Shown here piece by piece: positions 19,121 to 27,730 of a DNA stretch of 64,000 nt (within the stretch, counting starts at the first letter, position 1; every line of letters starts with the position of its first letter). The position numbers and the translations under genes were made by a program. The notes beneath the pieces were generated by a model. That model worked only from the letters and a program-made list of their open reading frames with translations, was not told the origin of the DNA and did no database searches. This stretch comes from Bradyrhizobium australiense (GTDB taxonomy: Bacteria > Pseudomonadota > Alphaproteobacteria > Rhizobiales > Xanthobacteraceae), in contig NZ_JAAVLX010000001.1 in the NCBI RefSeq assembly GCF_013114825.1, forward strand, positions 62,001 to 126,000, read 5' to 3'.

Positions 19121-19429
19121 ATGACAGAGCTTCGAATCGATGCAGGCAAAGCAGAACGAATAATTACGCAAATCTTGCGCGACGAAAAGGGCATACCCTC
19201 AGCCGATGCAGCCGCCGTGGCTGCAGGTATTTGTCGGCGGCTTAAGACGGCGATGCCGACGAGCCCATCATTGGATCGCTATCGGATTATTGCGAGAGAG
19301 CCTCCAGATGGCGACGATTTCGCGATTACAGTGGCCAAAAAGCTCACTGAACGGAAGAGTGAGCTTTGGAACGCGAGCGAACTTTGGGAGCTTGTTTACA
19401 ATCAAGGTCGCCATCTTCGGGCGAACTAG
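19121..19429 (+). CDS. small hypothetical protein
   Basis: A 102-residue ORF with an ideal ribosome site (AAGGAG, five bases, ATG). The protein is charged and probably helical (ELRIDAGKAERIITQILRDE; ADAAAVAAGICRRLK), with no signal peptide or membrane segment. I do not recognise a family. Good codon use and the strong ribosome site support expression. It stands alone, with degenerate sequence on both sides. Confidence 0.55.
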   Translation: MTELRIDAGKAERIITQILRDEKGIPSADAAAVAAGICRRLKTAMPTSPSLDRYRIIAREPPDGDDFAITVAKKLTERKSELWNASELWELVYNQGRHLRAN

Positions 19430-19800
19430 TCACAGACCAAGTTCAATGCCTACTGCTGCTCGGGTCCAATTGCCCGAACGCATCACCCACCGGCCGCAAC
19501 GCCTCGATTTGCTCGCGATGTAGCTCCAAGCGTTGGCCTACGTTGCTGCACTCCTGTATGGTAGTGCTTCCGCGCAGGCGCACCACGACCCGGACATCAG
19601 GCTGCAAGCGCTTCCAGCAAGGCCAATAATTGCTGTCAATCAGGTATGGGTGGCGATCATCCGCGGCAGGCATCGTTCCGTTCATCCAACGGACATAGCG
19701 GGCACGTCCCACGGAAGCCCCTTCTTAGGAGACTTCGCCGACACCGCTCGACTAGCGGGGGGTAATTTCGCGCCGTGGCTCAGCCAGAACGCTTAGTGGC
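19430..19800. other. no clear gene
   Basis: A minus-strand frame of up to 89 codons at 19443-19712 exists, with a possible ATG at 19673 or upstream, but it has no domain and no strong ribosome site. Otherwise nothing is seen before the terminator of the CsbD-like gene. Confidence 0.35.
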
Positions 19801-19825
19801 AAAGAAAAAGCCGCCCAGAGGCGGT
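19801..19825 (-). terminator. intrinsic terminator of CsbD-like gene
   Basis: On the minus strand a CCGCC-TCTG-GGCGG hairpin is followed by CTTTTTCTTT, starting about 25 bases after the stop of the CsbD-like gene. This is a typical rho-independent terminator. Confidence 0.75.
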
Positions 19826-19848
19826 TAGTTCTTGGTCATCCTTCTTGC

Positions 19849-20043
19849 TTATTTTTTGAGGGCGTCAGCGGCGTGACGCGCTGCATCCTTCACATCGCCG
19901 GCGGCGTTGTGGGCGGATCCTTTGCCCTTATCGATCTTGCCTTCGGTTTCCATGTCCTTATCACCACTGAGCTTACCCGCACCTTCTTTGATGGCGCCTT
20001 TTGCCTTGTCGGCAGCGCCCTTGACGTGTTCGCGATCCATCAT
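19849..20043 (-). CDS. CsbD-like stress response protein
   Basis: A 64-residue CsbD-family protein (MDREHVKGAADKAKGAIKE... with repeated DKAKGAIKEGAGK and GDVKDAARHAADALKK elements). These small, highly charged, Lys/Ala/Gly-rich proteins are general-stress proteins of unknown mechanism. AAGGA lies five bases before ATG 20043 and eight before a second ATG at 20040, so either start is possible; much longer open-frame extensions upstream are not coding. An intrinsic terminator follows directly. Confidence 0.88.
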   Translation of the reverse strand: MMDREHVKGAADKAKGAIKEGAGKLSGDKDMETEGKIDKGKGSAHNAAGDVKDAARHAADALKK

Positions 20044-20314
20044 CGTGTTCCTTTGCTGCTGGGATATGGGACAACGAAAGAGTTGCGCGGTGGTTCCTCG
20101 GAGAAGAGTAACAAGCGCCGGCCTTGCACACGACGACTTCTGAGTTTGGCCCCAAACGGACCCGCTGCCGCAGTTCCTGCATGTCAGCCTGTCAACGGAT
20201 GAACGGACTTGTGTCAGACAGGGCCCGAGGTCCGAGTTTGAACCAATTGTATGGTCCGGCCTGCGGTGCAAAAAGATTTCGACGATCCGGCAGATCCGGT
20301 CTTGCATCAATGTA

Positions 20315-20416
20315 TCAAGCAGGTCGGGACATCGTCTCCTCCGTCCTGACGCTCGCGAAGGCCTCCTTGTTGAGGGCCGCCCAGGCGATCCGGGTGAGCT
20401 TTTTTGGAAATCGATT
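20315..20416 (-). pseudogene. IS110-like transposase C-terminal stump
   Basis: Minus-strand reading gives NRFPKKLTRIAWAALNKEAF and then a stop at 20315-20317. The KLTRIAWA motif is typical of the C-terminus of IS110/IS116/IS902-type transposases (usual form NKLARIAWAVL). Only about 30 codons remain; no start, no DEDD region and no ends are visible. It lies 60 bases beyond the 3' end of the tRNA, consistent with past insertion activity at this site. Confidence 0.55.
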
Positions 20417-20476
20417 CTCGATTTGTTGGAATCGACTCGCTCTTAATTTGGCGCGACACACACACATTGATTCGAC

Positions 20477-20552
20477 TGGTGGGCCCGGCAGGACTCGAAC
20501 CTGCAACCAGACCGTTATGAGCGGCCGGCTCTAACCATTGAGCTACAGGCCC
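20477..20552 (-). tRNA. tRNA with anticodon CAT (Ile2 or elongator Met)
   Basis: On the minus strand the cloverleaf is complete: acceptor GGGCCTG pairs with CGGGCCC (one G-T pair), D stem GCTC/GAGC, anticodon stem GGCCG/CGGTC with loop CTCATAA, T stem GCAGG/CCTGC with loop TTCGAGT. The 3' CCA is encoded. The anticodon is CAT. The short D loop (AATGGTTA) resembles the lysidine-modified tRNA-Ile2 type more than elongator Met, but sequence alone does not settle it. The 3' end points toward the decayed left region. Confidence 0.93.
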
Positions 20553-20723
20553 CGCCGCGGAGCGGCCGCGGGAAGGGCGGCCGGCAACGGTGCCGCCATC
20601 GTTTACAGGCATGACAGCGATACGGCAATGCCGACCTTCTGGGCCGAAAACACGCTTTCACAAGCTCTCGCGCCTGCCTAAAACCTTCCGTGCATCATCG
20701 TCACCGAACGTTTGAGGCCAACA

Positions 20724-21689
20724 ATGAAACTCGCTGGGATCGCCTGGGCCGGCCTGCTCCTGTTGGCCGGCGCCGCCGCGGCGCAGGATGGAGGCAAGGC
20801 CATTACCAAGATCAATATCAGCCTTGGAACCGCGACGCCGGGCGGCGGCTTTCCGGTTTATGGCAATGCATTTGCGGAAGTGATGAATGCCGCCGATCCG
20901 GCGCTGTCGATCGAGCCGCGCAACACCAAAGGCTCGAACGAAAACATCCCACTCCTGGAATCCGGCCAGCTCGATATCGCGCTGGTGGCGGGGGAGCCCG
21001 CCTACGAAGCCTTCATGGGGATCAGCCGGCCGGCGACAAAGCTGAAAATCCTGACCGCCATGTATTCCAGCCCCGGCATGTTCGTGGTGCGGGCCGACAG
21101 CCCCTACAAGACGATCAGGGATCTGGTCGGCCAGTCGGTCGCCTTCGGCGCGAAGGGCTCGGGCCTGCCGATCCTGTCGCGCTACATCCTCGACGGCATC
21201 GGGCTGAAGCAGGACGAAGACTTCAAATCGATCTATCTCGACCGCGCCGGCGACGGCCCCGTCATGGTGCAGGACGGCCGCGCCGCGGCGCTGTGGGGGG
21301 CGGGCATTGGCTGGCCGGGGTTTGCCGCGGTGGCACAGGCGCCGGGCGGCGCGCGATTTATCGCGCCCGACGCCGGCGAGATCGCACGCGTTCGCGCCAA
21401 GCACACGTTTCTTAAACCGCTGACGGTGCCTGCCAACGGCTATCCGAACCAGCCGGCGGCGATCGATTCCATCGGCTCATGGAGTTTTGTGCTGGCGCGC
21501 GAAAGCCTGTCCGACGACGTCGCCTACCGGTTGGCGCGCACGCTGCATGGGCACGAGGCCGCGCTGTGCAAAAAGCTTGCTCAGGCTTGCGAGACGACGG
21601 CTGCGAACACGGTTGCCGCCGCGCCGAATGCGGGACTCATTCATCCCGGCGTAATGAAGTATTTTAGGGAGGTGGGGGTGGTGAAATAG
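20724..21689 (+). CDS. TAXI family TRAP transporter solute-binding protein
   Basis: A 321-residue exported binding protein from ATG 20724 (GAGG six bases upstream); a start four codons earlier is less likely. After a signal peptide ending at AAAAQD, the sequence ISLGTATPGGGFPVYGNA and the following RNTKGSNENIPLLE and LDIALVAGE are the TAXI-family signature. These proteins feed TRAP transporters with fused DctQM membrane components. No such component is encoded here, so it is an orphan or serves a distant transporter. It is the first intact gene to the right of the tRNA. Confidence 0.88.
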   Translation: MKLAGIAWAGLLLLAGAAAAQDGGKAITKINISLGTATPGGGFPVYGNAFAEVMNAADPALSIEPRNTKGSNENIPLLESGQLDIALVAGEPAYEAFMGISRPATKLKILTAMYSSPGMFVVRADSPYKTIRDLVGQSVAFGAKGSGLPILSRYILDGIGLKQDEDFKSIYLDRAGDGPVMVQDGRAAALWGAGIGWPGFAAVAQAPGGARFIAPDAGEIARVRAKHTFLKPLTVPANGYPNQPAAIDSIGSWSFVLARESLSDDVAYRLARTLHGHEAALCKKLAQACETTAANTVAAAPNAGLIHPGVMKYFREVGVVK

Positions 21690-21737
21690 CGCCGCTTTCC
21701 GTTCCCCGCATGCAGCGCAGCACGAAGTGATGCGCTG

Positions 21738-21830
21738 CTGAGCCGGGGCCCATTTTCCCGCAAATTGGCCGGCGTGGGTCCCGGCTCTGCGGTGCACCGC
21801 AAGGGCGCTGCACCGCGTCCGGGATGCGTC
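21738..21830. repeat. palindromic intergenic repeat, type B
   Basis: The pattern CCGGGGCCCA, then TGGGTCCCGGCTCTGCGG, then GCTGCACCGCGTCCGGGA lies between two convergent genes. A second copy with the same elements is at 50444-50526. It probably folds into long hairpins and may terminate transcription from both sides. Confidence 0.7.
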
Positions 21831-21840
21831 GTCGCGGTGA

Positions 21841-23052
21841 TTACTTCTTCGCCATCGCGCACGCCGGGTCGGGCGGGCCGAAGGCTTCATCGCCGGGGAT
21901 CTTGGTGAGGATCTGATAATAGTCCCACGGATATTTCGATTCCTCGGGCTTCTTGACCTGCACCAGCCACAGGTCATGCACCATCAGATTATCCTCGCGC
22001 AGTTTGCCGTTGCGGGAGAAGAAATCCTCGACCGGCTTCTCGCGCATCTTCGCCGCCACTTTCAGCGGCTCGTCGGTGCCGGCTTCCTTGATGGCGTTGA
22101 GATAGCTCATCACCGAGGAGTACACGCCGGCTTGCCACATTGTCGGCATCCGGTTCATCTTGGCGAAATAGCGCTTCGACCATTCGCGGGTCTTGTCGTC
22201 CATGTCCCAGTAGAACGACGTCGTCAGCAACAGGCCTTGCGCGGCTGGTAACCCAAGCGAATGGATGTCGGTGATCAGCGCGAGCAGCGCCGCCATCTGC
22301 TGGCCGCCCTTGAACACGCCGAACTCGGCGCCGGTCTTGATCTCGTTCATGTTGTTCGGCGGACCGGCTGCGATGCCAATGATCTTGGCTTTCGAAGCCT
22401 GGGCCTGCAACACGAAGGACGACAGGTCCGGCGTGGCGAGCGGTGGCCGCACCGAGCCCAGCACCTTACCGCCATTGGCGGTTACGACGCTCGAAGCGTC
22501 CCGCTCCAGCGAATGACCGAACGCATAGTCGTCGGTGATGAAGAACCAGCTATCGCCGCCGCGCTTCACCACCGCTTGCGCGGTGCCGACCGCGAGCGAA
22601 CGGGTGTCGATCACCCATTGTATCGCGTACGGCGAACAGGATTTGCCGTGGAAGTCCGCAGTGAGGGTCGAATGCGTGATAAACAGCTTCTTCTTCTCAT
22701 TGGCGATGCCTTGCACCGCCAGCCCCACTGCAGATACCGGCACGTCGACGATCAGGTCGACCTGATCGACATCGTACCAGCGCCGCGCGATACCGCCGCC
22801 GATATCCGGCTTGAGCTGGTGGTCGCCGACGATGATGCTGATCGGCTTGCCCAGCACCTTTCCGCCGAAATCGTCGATCGCCATTTGCGCCGCGGTAACT
22901 GAACCCTGGCCGGTCGGCGTCGCCGCCGGGCCGTTCATGTCGGTGAGGACACCGATCTTGACCACATCGTCGGAAATTTGCGCGAGTGCCGCAGTCGACG
23001 CCAGCGTCGCGGCCATGAGCACGGCTAGCCTGGATAGTTTCCTCGCGAACAT
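21841..23052 (-). CDS. LivJ-type ABC transporter substrate-binding protein
   Basis: A 403-residue periplasmic binding protein from ATG 23052 (GGGGAGAAAACAGGG upstream). The signal peptide ends near ALAQISD; the mature part begins VVKIGVLTDMNGPAATPTG. GGDSWFFITDDYAFGHSLERD and LWLVQVKKPEESKYPWDY mark the same subgroup as the protein at 13323-14534, with which it is a clear paralog of equal length. No ABC permease or ATPase gene is nearby. The ligand is unknown; close relatives are thought to bind branched-chain amino acids or aromatic acids. Confidence 0.93.
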   Translation of the reverse strand: MFARKLSRLAVLMAATLASTAALAQISDDVVKIGVLTDMNGPAATPTGQGSVTAAQMAIDDFGGKVLGKPISIIVGDHQLKPDIGGGIARRWYDVDQVDLIVDVPVSAVGLAVQGIANEKKKLFITHSTLTADFHGKSCSPYAIQWVIDTRSLAVGTAQAVVKRGGDSWFFITDDYAFGHSLERDASSVVTANGGKVLGSVRPPLATPDLSSFVLQAQASKAKIIGIAAGPPNNMNEIKTGAEFGVFKGGQQMAALLALITDIHSLGLPAAQGLLLTTSFYWDMDDKTREWSKRYFAKMNRMPTMWQAGVYSSVMSYLNAIKEAGTDEPLKVAAKMREKPVEDFFSRNGKLREDNLMVHDLWLVQVKKPEESKYPWDYYQILTKIPGDEAFGPPDPACAMAKK

Positions 23053-23221
23053 CCCTGTTTTCTCCCCTGGAATCGGCGCGTTGGCCGTTGGTTTGCAGGC
23101 GGTTGATCCGCCGATTGGTCTCATTTGCAACTATTTTGTCCCGGCGTCAATGTGGCCGAAGGGCTCGCCTGCGAGCGGTTGTTCTGTTTATTTCCGGCCC
23201 GATTCAGGGCATAGGCGAGCC

Positions 23222-24334
23222 ATGACTTCGCCGCAGCGCCTGCCAACCTCACTTACGCCGCTTGATTTGGCACTCGACGCCCTGCTGCAGGGCGTGGAAC
23301 CGGTCGCGCCGGTAGAGCTTACGCTTGTCGAGGCGCTATCTTGCATTGCCGCCGAGATGCAGCCGCTTAAGGCGTATCCGCCGCGCGATATCGCCGCAGC
23401 GGACGGCTACGTATTTTGCGCACGCGATCTCGTCGGCGCGTCGTCGTATTCGCCGTTTCCGTTGTCGGCGCCGCCGGTCTGGGTCGAGGCCGGCGAGCCC
23501 ATGCCGGACGGTTGCGACTGCGTGCTGGATTCCGATTCTCTCGACCTGTCCGGTCCGCTGCCGCAGGTGTTGGCGGAGGCGATCCCGGGGCAGGGCGTGC
23601 GCCGAGCCGGGAGCGATATCGCGGCGGGCAGTCTGGTCGCCGAGGCCGGGCGGTGCGTGTTGCCGCGCAATCTCCTAATCGCGCGTGCTGCCGGAATGGA
23701 GCATTTGAAGGTCCGCCGCCCGCGGCTCGGCGTCGTCAATGTCCCCGGGGCCAGCGTGACGGCGGAGCTGATCGCCGAGAGCGCACGCGCCGCTGGCGCC
23801 GAAGTCATCTCCTTCACCGCTGCGGGACGCGATGCCGGATCGATTGCAGCGGCATTGGACCACAGCGCATGCGATCTGCTTGTGATCGTCGGCGGCTCCG
23901 GCGTCGGGCGCACCGACGCCGCGGCGACGGCGTTGGCCGCGCGTGGCAAAATTCTCGCCCACGGCATTGCCCTGCAGCCCGGCCGCACCGCGGCCGTCGG
24001 GCGCATCGGCAAGATGCCCGTCGTCGTTCTGCCGGGCGCGCCGGATCAGGCGGTTGCGGCATGGTGGACGCTGGCGCTTCCCGTACTCGATCGGCTATCG
24101 GGCCGGAACTGCCGAGAAACTGTCAATTTGCCGCTGGCGCGCAAGATTGCATCTCAGGTCGGCGTCGCCGAGACCGTGTTGTTGGAGCGGAAGCAGGATA
24201 GGTGGATCACGCTCGCTGCGGGTGAATTGTCGCTAGAGGCAATTGCCCGTGCCGAAGCCTGGCTCCTGGTGCCCGGCGGCTCGGAAGGATTTGCGGCGGG
24301 CGCGTCGGTCGATGCCTATATGTTGCGGGATTGA
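23222..24334 (+). CDS. MoeA-like molybdopterin-binding protein (divergent)
   Basis: A 370-residue protein with MoeA architecture: an N-terminal MoeA segment (PPRDIAAADGYVF in place of the usual PP.D.S.MDGYA), a central MoCF_biosynth region (VNVPGASVTAELIAESARAAG, VIVGGSGVGRTDA) and a C-terminal part (KMPVVVLPGAPDQAVAAWW). Key positions are only partly kept; the GLPGNP loop has become LPGAPD. It may bind molybdopterin without full insertase activity. It ends one base before the start of a MoeA-PBP fusion gene, so the two are co-transcribed and probably work together. The GTG/ATG choice is simple here: ATG 23222 follows AGGCGAG. Confidence 0.82.
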   Translation: MTSPQRLPTSLTPLDLALDALLQGVEPVAPVELTLVEALSCIAAEMQPLKAYPPRDIAAADGYVFCARDLVGASSYSPFPLSAPPVWVEAGEPMPDGCDCVLDSDSLDLSGPLPQVLAEAIPGQGVRRAGSDIAAGSLVAEAGRCVLPRNLLIARAAGMEHLKVRRPRLGVVNVPGASVTAELIAESARAAGAEVISFTAAGRDAGSIAAALDHSACDLLVIVGGSGVGRTDAAATALAARGKILAHGIALQPGRTAAVGRIGKMPVVVLPGAPDQAVAAWWTLALPVLDRLSGRNCRETVNLPLARKIASQVGVAETVLLERKQDRWITLAAGELSLEAIARAEAWLLVPGGSEGFAAGASVDAYMLRD

Positions 24335-24335
24335 T

Positions 24336-26297
24336 ATGAGTGCGGGAATGACCAACACGCCATCGCCCAGAGATCGCGACAATAGCGAGCAGGACCAGTT
24401 CCTGACGATCCTGTCGCGCGAGGATGCGCTGGCCCGTTTCGAAGCCGCCTTGTTTCCGCGCGCCGTGCCGGGCGAGCAACGGCCGCTTGCCGACGCGCTC
24501 GGCTGCGCGCTCGCTGAGGACGTAACAGCGCCGATCGATGTGCCGCCATTCGATCGCTCCAACGTCGATGGCTTTGCCGTGCGTTCCGCCGATCTCGCAT
24601 CTGCCGGCGAGGCTTCGCCGGCGCGCGTGATGCTGAACGACGAGGTGATCGCCTGCGGCACCGCGCCGACGCGGCCGGTCTTGTCGGGAACGGCCACGCC
24701 GATCGCGACCGGCGGTCCGGTGCCGCGCGGGGCAGACGCCGTCGTCATGGTCGAGCACACGCAGCCGGCGGGGCATCGCGCAATCGACATCCGCCGCGCG
24801 GCTTCGCCCGGTCAATTCGTGTCCTATGCCGGTTCCGATATCGCTCGCGGGGAAGCGCTGCTGCGCGCCGGCACCATCATCGGATCGCGCGAGATCGGCA
24901 TACTGGCGGCCTGCGGCATCGCGGATGTTGCCGTCGCGCGGCGGCCGCGCGTTGCGATCATGTCCACCGGCGATGAACTGGTGCAGCCTGGCCATGCCCT
25001 GCGGCCGGCTGCGATCTACGATACCAACGGCGCGATCGTCACGGCGGCGATTACAGAGAATGGCGGCGAGGCAAAGTTTCTCGGCGCCGTCGCCGATGAT
25101 GAGGCGCAACTCGAATCCGCGATGCGCGAGGCGCTCGCGACCAGCGACATGCTGGTGCTGTCAGGCGGCACTTCAAAGGGCGCGGGCGATGTCTCCCATC
25201 GCATCATCAGCCGGCTCGGCAAACCCGGCATTATCGCCCATGGCGTGGCGCTCAAGCCCGGCAAGCCGCTGTGCCTTGCAGTATGCGACCGCAAGCCCGT
25301 GATCATCCTGCCGGGATTTCCGACCTCGGCGATGTTCACCTTTCACGACATGATCGTGCCGGTGCTGCGGCGCATGGCCGGCCTGCCGCCGCGTTCGGAC
25401 GCCAAGGTCAATGCACGCGTGCCCGTGCGGATCGCCTCCGAACTCGGCCGCACCGAATTCGTGATGGTATCGCTGGTTGAAGGCGCGGATGGGCTGATTG
25501 CGTATCCCACAGGCAAGGGCTCCGGCGCCATCACCTCTTTTGCCCAGGCCGACGGCTTTCTGCGCATCGATGTGCTGGCCGATCAGATGCCGGCCGGCAG
25601 CGAGGCCGAGGTGACGCTGTTCACGCCGCATGTGCGGGTGCCTGATCTCGTCATCGTCGGCAGCCACTGCACCGGGCTCGACCTGGTCACGGCGCCGCTG
25701 TCGCATGCCGGGCTCACCGTGCGCTCGATCGCCGTCGGCAGCCTCGGCGGGCTCTCGGCCGCCAAGCGCGGCGAATGCGACTTTGCCCCGATCCATTTGT
25801 TCGACGAGAAAACCGGGACCTACAACACGCCCTATCTCACTGAAGGGCTCGAACTGGTGCCGGGCTGGCGGCGCATGCAGGGAATCGTATTCCGCAAAGG
25901 CGACCAGCGTTTCGAAGGTCTTAACGCAGAGGGCGCAGTCCGCGCCGCGCTGGCCGATCCGGCCTGCATCATGGTCAATCGCAACCAGGGGGCTGGCACG
26001 CGCATCCTGATCGACCGGCTGCTCGGCGGCGCGCGCCCGGACGGCTACTGGAATCAGCCGCGCTCGCACAATGCGGTGGCCGCGGCGGTCGCGCAGCAGC
26101 GCGCCGATTGGGGCATGACCATTGCGCCGGTCGCGCATGCGTCAAACCTGGGTTTCATTCCCTTTGCCGAGGAGCATTATGACTTCGCGCTGGTGAAGGC
26201 GCGCAAGCAGAGGCCGGCCGTGCAGGCCTTTCTCGACGCGCTGGCGTCAAAGGTGGGCCGCGCGGCGCTGGCGCACGCAGGCTTTCGACCGGCGTGA
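24336..26297 (+). CDS. MoeA fused to periplasmic-binding-like domain
   Basis: A 653-residue fusion. Residues about 20-420 form a MoeA molybdopterin molybdotransferase (PPFDRSNVDGFAVR, ATPIATGGPVPRGADAVV, VAIMSTGDEL, LVLSGGTSKGAGDVSH, KPVIILPGFPTSAM). From about residue 430 a cytoplasmic type-2 binding-protein-like domain follows (VPDLVIVGSHCTGLDL, GSLGGLSAAKRGECDFAPIH, IMVNRNQGAGTRILID). Such MoeA-PBP fusions are known; the extra domain is thought to sense or select the oxyanion or a cofactor ligand. The start at 24336 lies one base after the preceding stop. A link with the formate dehydrogenase in this window is plausible but not shown. Confidence 0.88.
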   Translation: MSAGMTNTPSPRDRDNSEQDQFLTILSREDALARFEAALFPRAVPGEQRPLADALGCALAEDVTAPIDVPPFDRSNVDGFAVRSADLASAGEASPARVMLNDEVIACGTAPTRPVLSGTATPIATGGPVPRGADAVVMVEHTQPAGHRAIDIRRAASPGQFVSYAGSDIARGEALLRAGTIIGSREIGILAACGIADVAVARRPRVAIMSTGDELVQPGHALRPAAIYDTNGAIVTAAITENGGEAKFLGAVADDEAQLESAMREALATSDMLVLSGGTSKGAGDVSHRIISRLGKPGIIAHGVALKPGKPLCLAVCDRKPVIILPGFPTSAMFTFHDMIVPVLRRMAGLPPRSDAKVNARVPVRIASELGRTEFVMVSLVEGADGLIAYPTGKGSGAITSFAQADGFLRIDVLADQMPAGSEAEVTLFTPHVRVPDLVIVGSHCTGLDLVTAPLSHAGLTVRSIAVGSLGGLSAAKRGECDFAPIHLFDEKTGTYNTPYLTEGLELVPGWRRMQGIVFRKGDQRFEGLNAEGAVRAALADPACIMVNRNQGAGTRILIDRLLGGARPDGYWNQPRSHNAVAAAVAQQRADWGMTIAPVAHASNLGFIPFAEEHYDFALVKARKQRPAVQAFLDALASKVGRAALAHAGFRPA

Positions 26298-26350
26298 GAT
26301 CGCCGGTATGAGCATGGAGCAGCGCGTGAGGTAGGCCCGCGCAGACGTAG

Positions 26351-27730
26351 CTAGCCGGTCGGCGTTGAAAACCAGAGTTTGAACTGCAGACCCGGCGAGT
26401 TATCAAGCATTTCGATCCGCGCGCCGTGAAGGTTGGCGACGGCAGCCACCAGGCTTAGCCCCAGCCCGTTGCCGGGTGTGTAGCGACCGTGTTCCAATCT
26501 GTAAAAGCGCTTGAAAACATGCTGATGCTGATCAGCGGGAATTCCGGGCCCGTCGTCAGAGATCGAAATGACCGAATTGCCATCAATGTTTTCGTTCGCC
26601 ACGATGACTTTCCCGCCGGCGCGACCATGCTTGATCGCATTGTCGACAAGATTGGCGATGGCATCAAAGATCAGATCACGATCGCCGATCACCAGCACCT
26701 CACGGTCGCCGATAACGAAGAGACGGGTGCCGTCCTGTTCGGCCGCTGCATCGTACAACTCGACAACCTCACCGGCGATTTCGGCCAGATTCACGGTGCG
26801 AAAGGCGCCCCTTCGTGCCTGTGTCTGAATTTGTGCAATCCGTGTGATTGACGAGAATATACGCAAGACAGCATCAAGGTCGGCGATCGTGTCGCCGATC
26901 AGCGATTGATCATCCTCGCCAATGCGCTGACCGTGGTAGGCCTTCTCCAGGCGTCCGCGCATTCGCGTCAGCGGTGTCCGCAGGTCATGCGCAACGTTGT
27001 CGCTCACTTGCTTGATCTCCCCCATCAATGTTTCGATGCGGTCCAGCATCAGGTTGAGGTTCTCAGCAACGCGATCCCATTCGTCATGGGTGCCGCGGAG
27101 CGGGATACGCTTGTCCAGACCACTGAGCATGATGGCTTGACTGGTGGCGTTGATGGCTTCAATCCGCCCCACTGTGCGGCGCGTCACCAAGATGCTGGCG
27201 ACGCCCGCGACCAAGAACATCAACGCAATGCTCGAGATCACGGCTGCCTTGATTTGATCGCTAAAACTGTCGAGATCGCTTATATCCTTTGCCATCAGCA
27301 GGCGATCGCCGCCTGGAAGCGTTTCGACCCTTCCCCGCAGCAGCGGCCGTTTTGCCGTGCTGGGCAACGGCTCCGGCGCGCGAAACTCGGTCCATCCGCT
27401 GGCCGCCGCGCCCGCCGATGGCCATACCTTGAGGTTGCCTGCCAGCGCGGCCAATTTGGGATCGACGAGGATGTACACGTTGTCCGCGAAGTCCTTGTCG
27501 GCCGTGCGTTGTTTAATCAGGTCGATCAGACCATCGCGCCCCGATCGCTCGTAAGCGCTCCGAAGGCTCGAATACTCGGCCATGATGGCGCGGTCCGATC
27601 GGCTGCGCACATAGGAAGCGGTGGAAAGATAGACGTAACTGAAAATAGCCGAGGCGATCAGGCCGAAGGTCCCGATGCCGATCAGCGCCTGCTTGAAAGT
27701 CGATGACGTGAGGGTCTTAGCCAGGAGCAC
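26351..27730 (-). CDS. sensor histidine kinase
   Basis: A 459-residue membrane kinase. Transmembrane helices are at about residues 12-36 and 162-183, flanking a periplasmic domain of some 125 residues; HAMP follows, then HisKA with H248 (VAHDLRTPLTRMRGRLE) and the ATPase domain (N box LVDNAIKHG, G boxes DDGPGIP and GNGLGLSL). The GTG start at 27730 overlaps the end of the response regulator by 14 bases, so the pair is translationally linked. This kinase class often senses metals, cationic compounds or envelope stress. The upstream Gly/His/Met-rich exported protein hints at a metal signal. Confidence 0.92.
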   Translation of the reverse strand: MLLAKTLTSSTFKQALIGIGTFGLIASAIFSYVYLSTASYVRSRSDRAIMAEYSSLRSAYERSGRDGLIDLIKQRTADKDFADNVYILVDPKLAALAGNLKVWPSAGAAASGWTEFRAPEPLPSTAKRPLLRGRVETLPGGDRLLMAKDISDLDSFSDQIKAAVISSIALMFLVAGVASILVTRRTVGRIEAINATSQAIMLSGLDKRIPLRGTHDEWDRVAENLNLMLDRIETLMGEIKQVSDNVAHDLRTPLTRMRGRLEKAYHGQRIGEDDQSLIGDTIADLDAVLRIFSSITRIAQIQTQARRGAFRTVNLAEIAGEVVELYDAAAEQDGTRLFVIGDREVLVIGDRDLIFDAIANLVDNAIKHGRAGGKVIVANENIDGNSVISISDDGPGIPADQHQHVFKRFYRLEHGRYTPGNGLGLSLVAAVANLHGARIEMLDNSPGLQFKLWFSTPTG

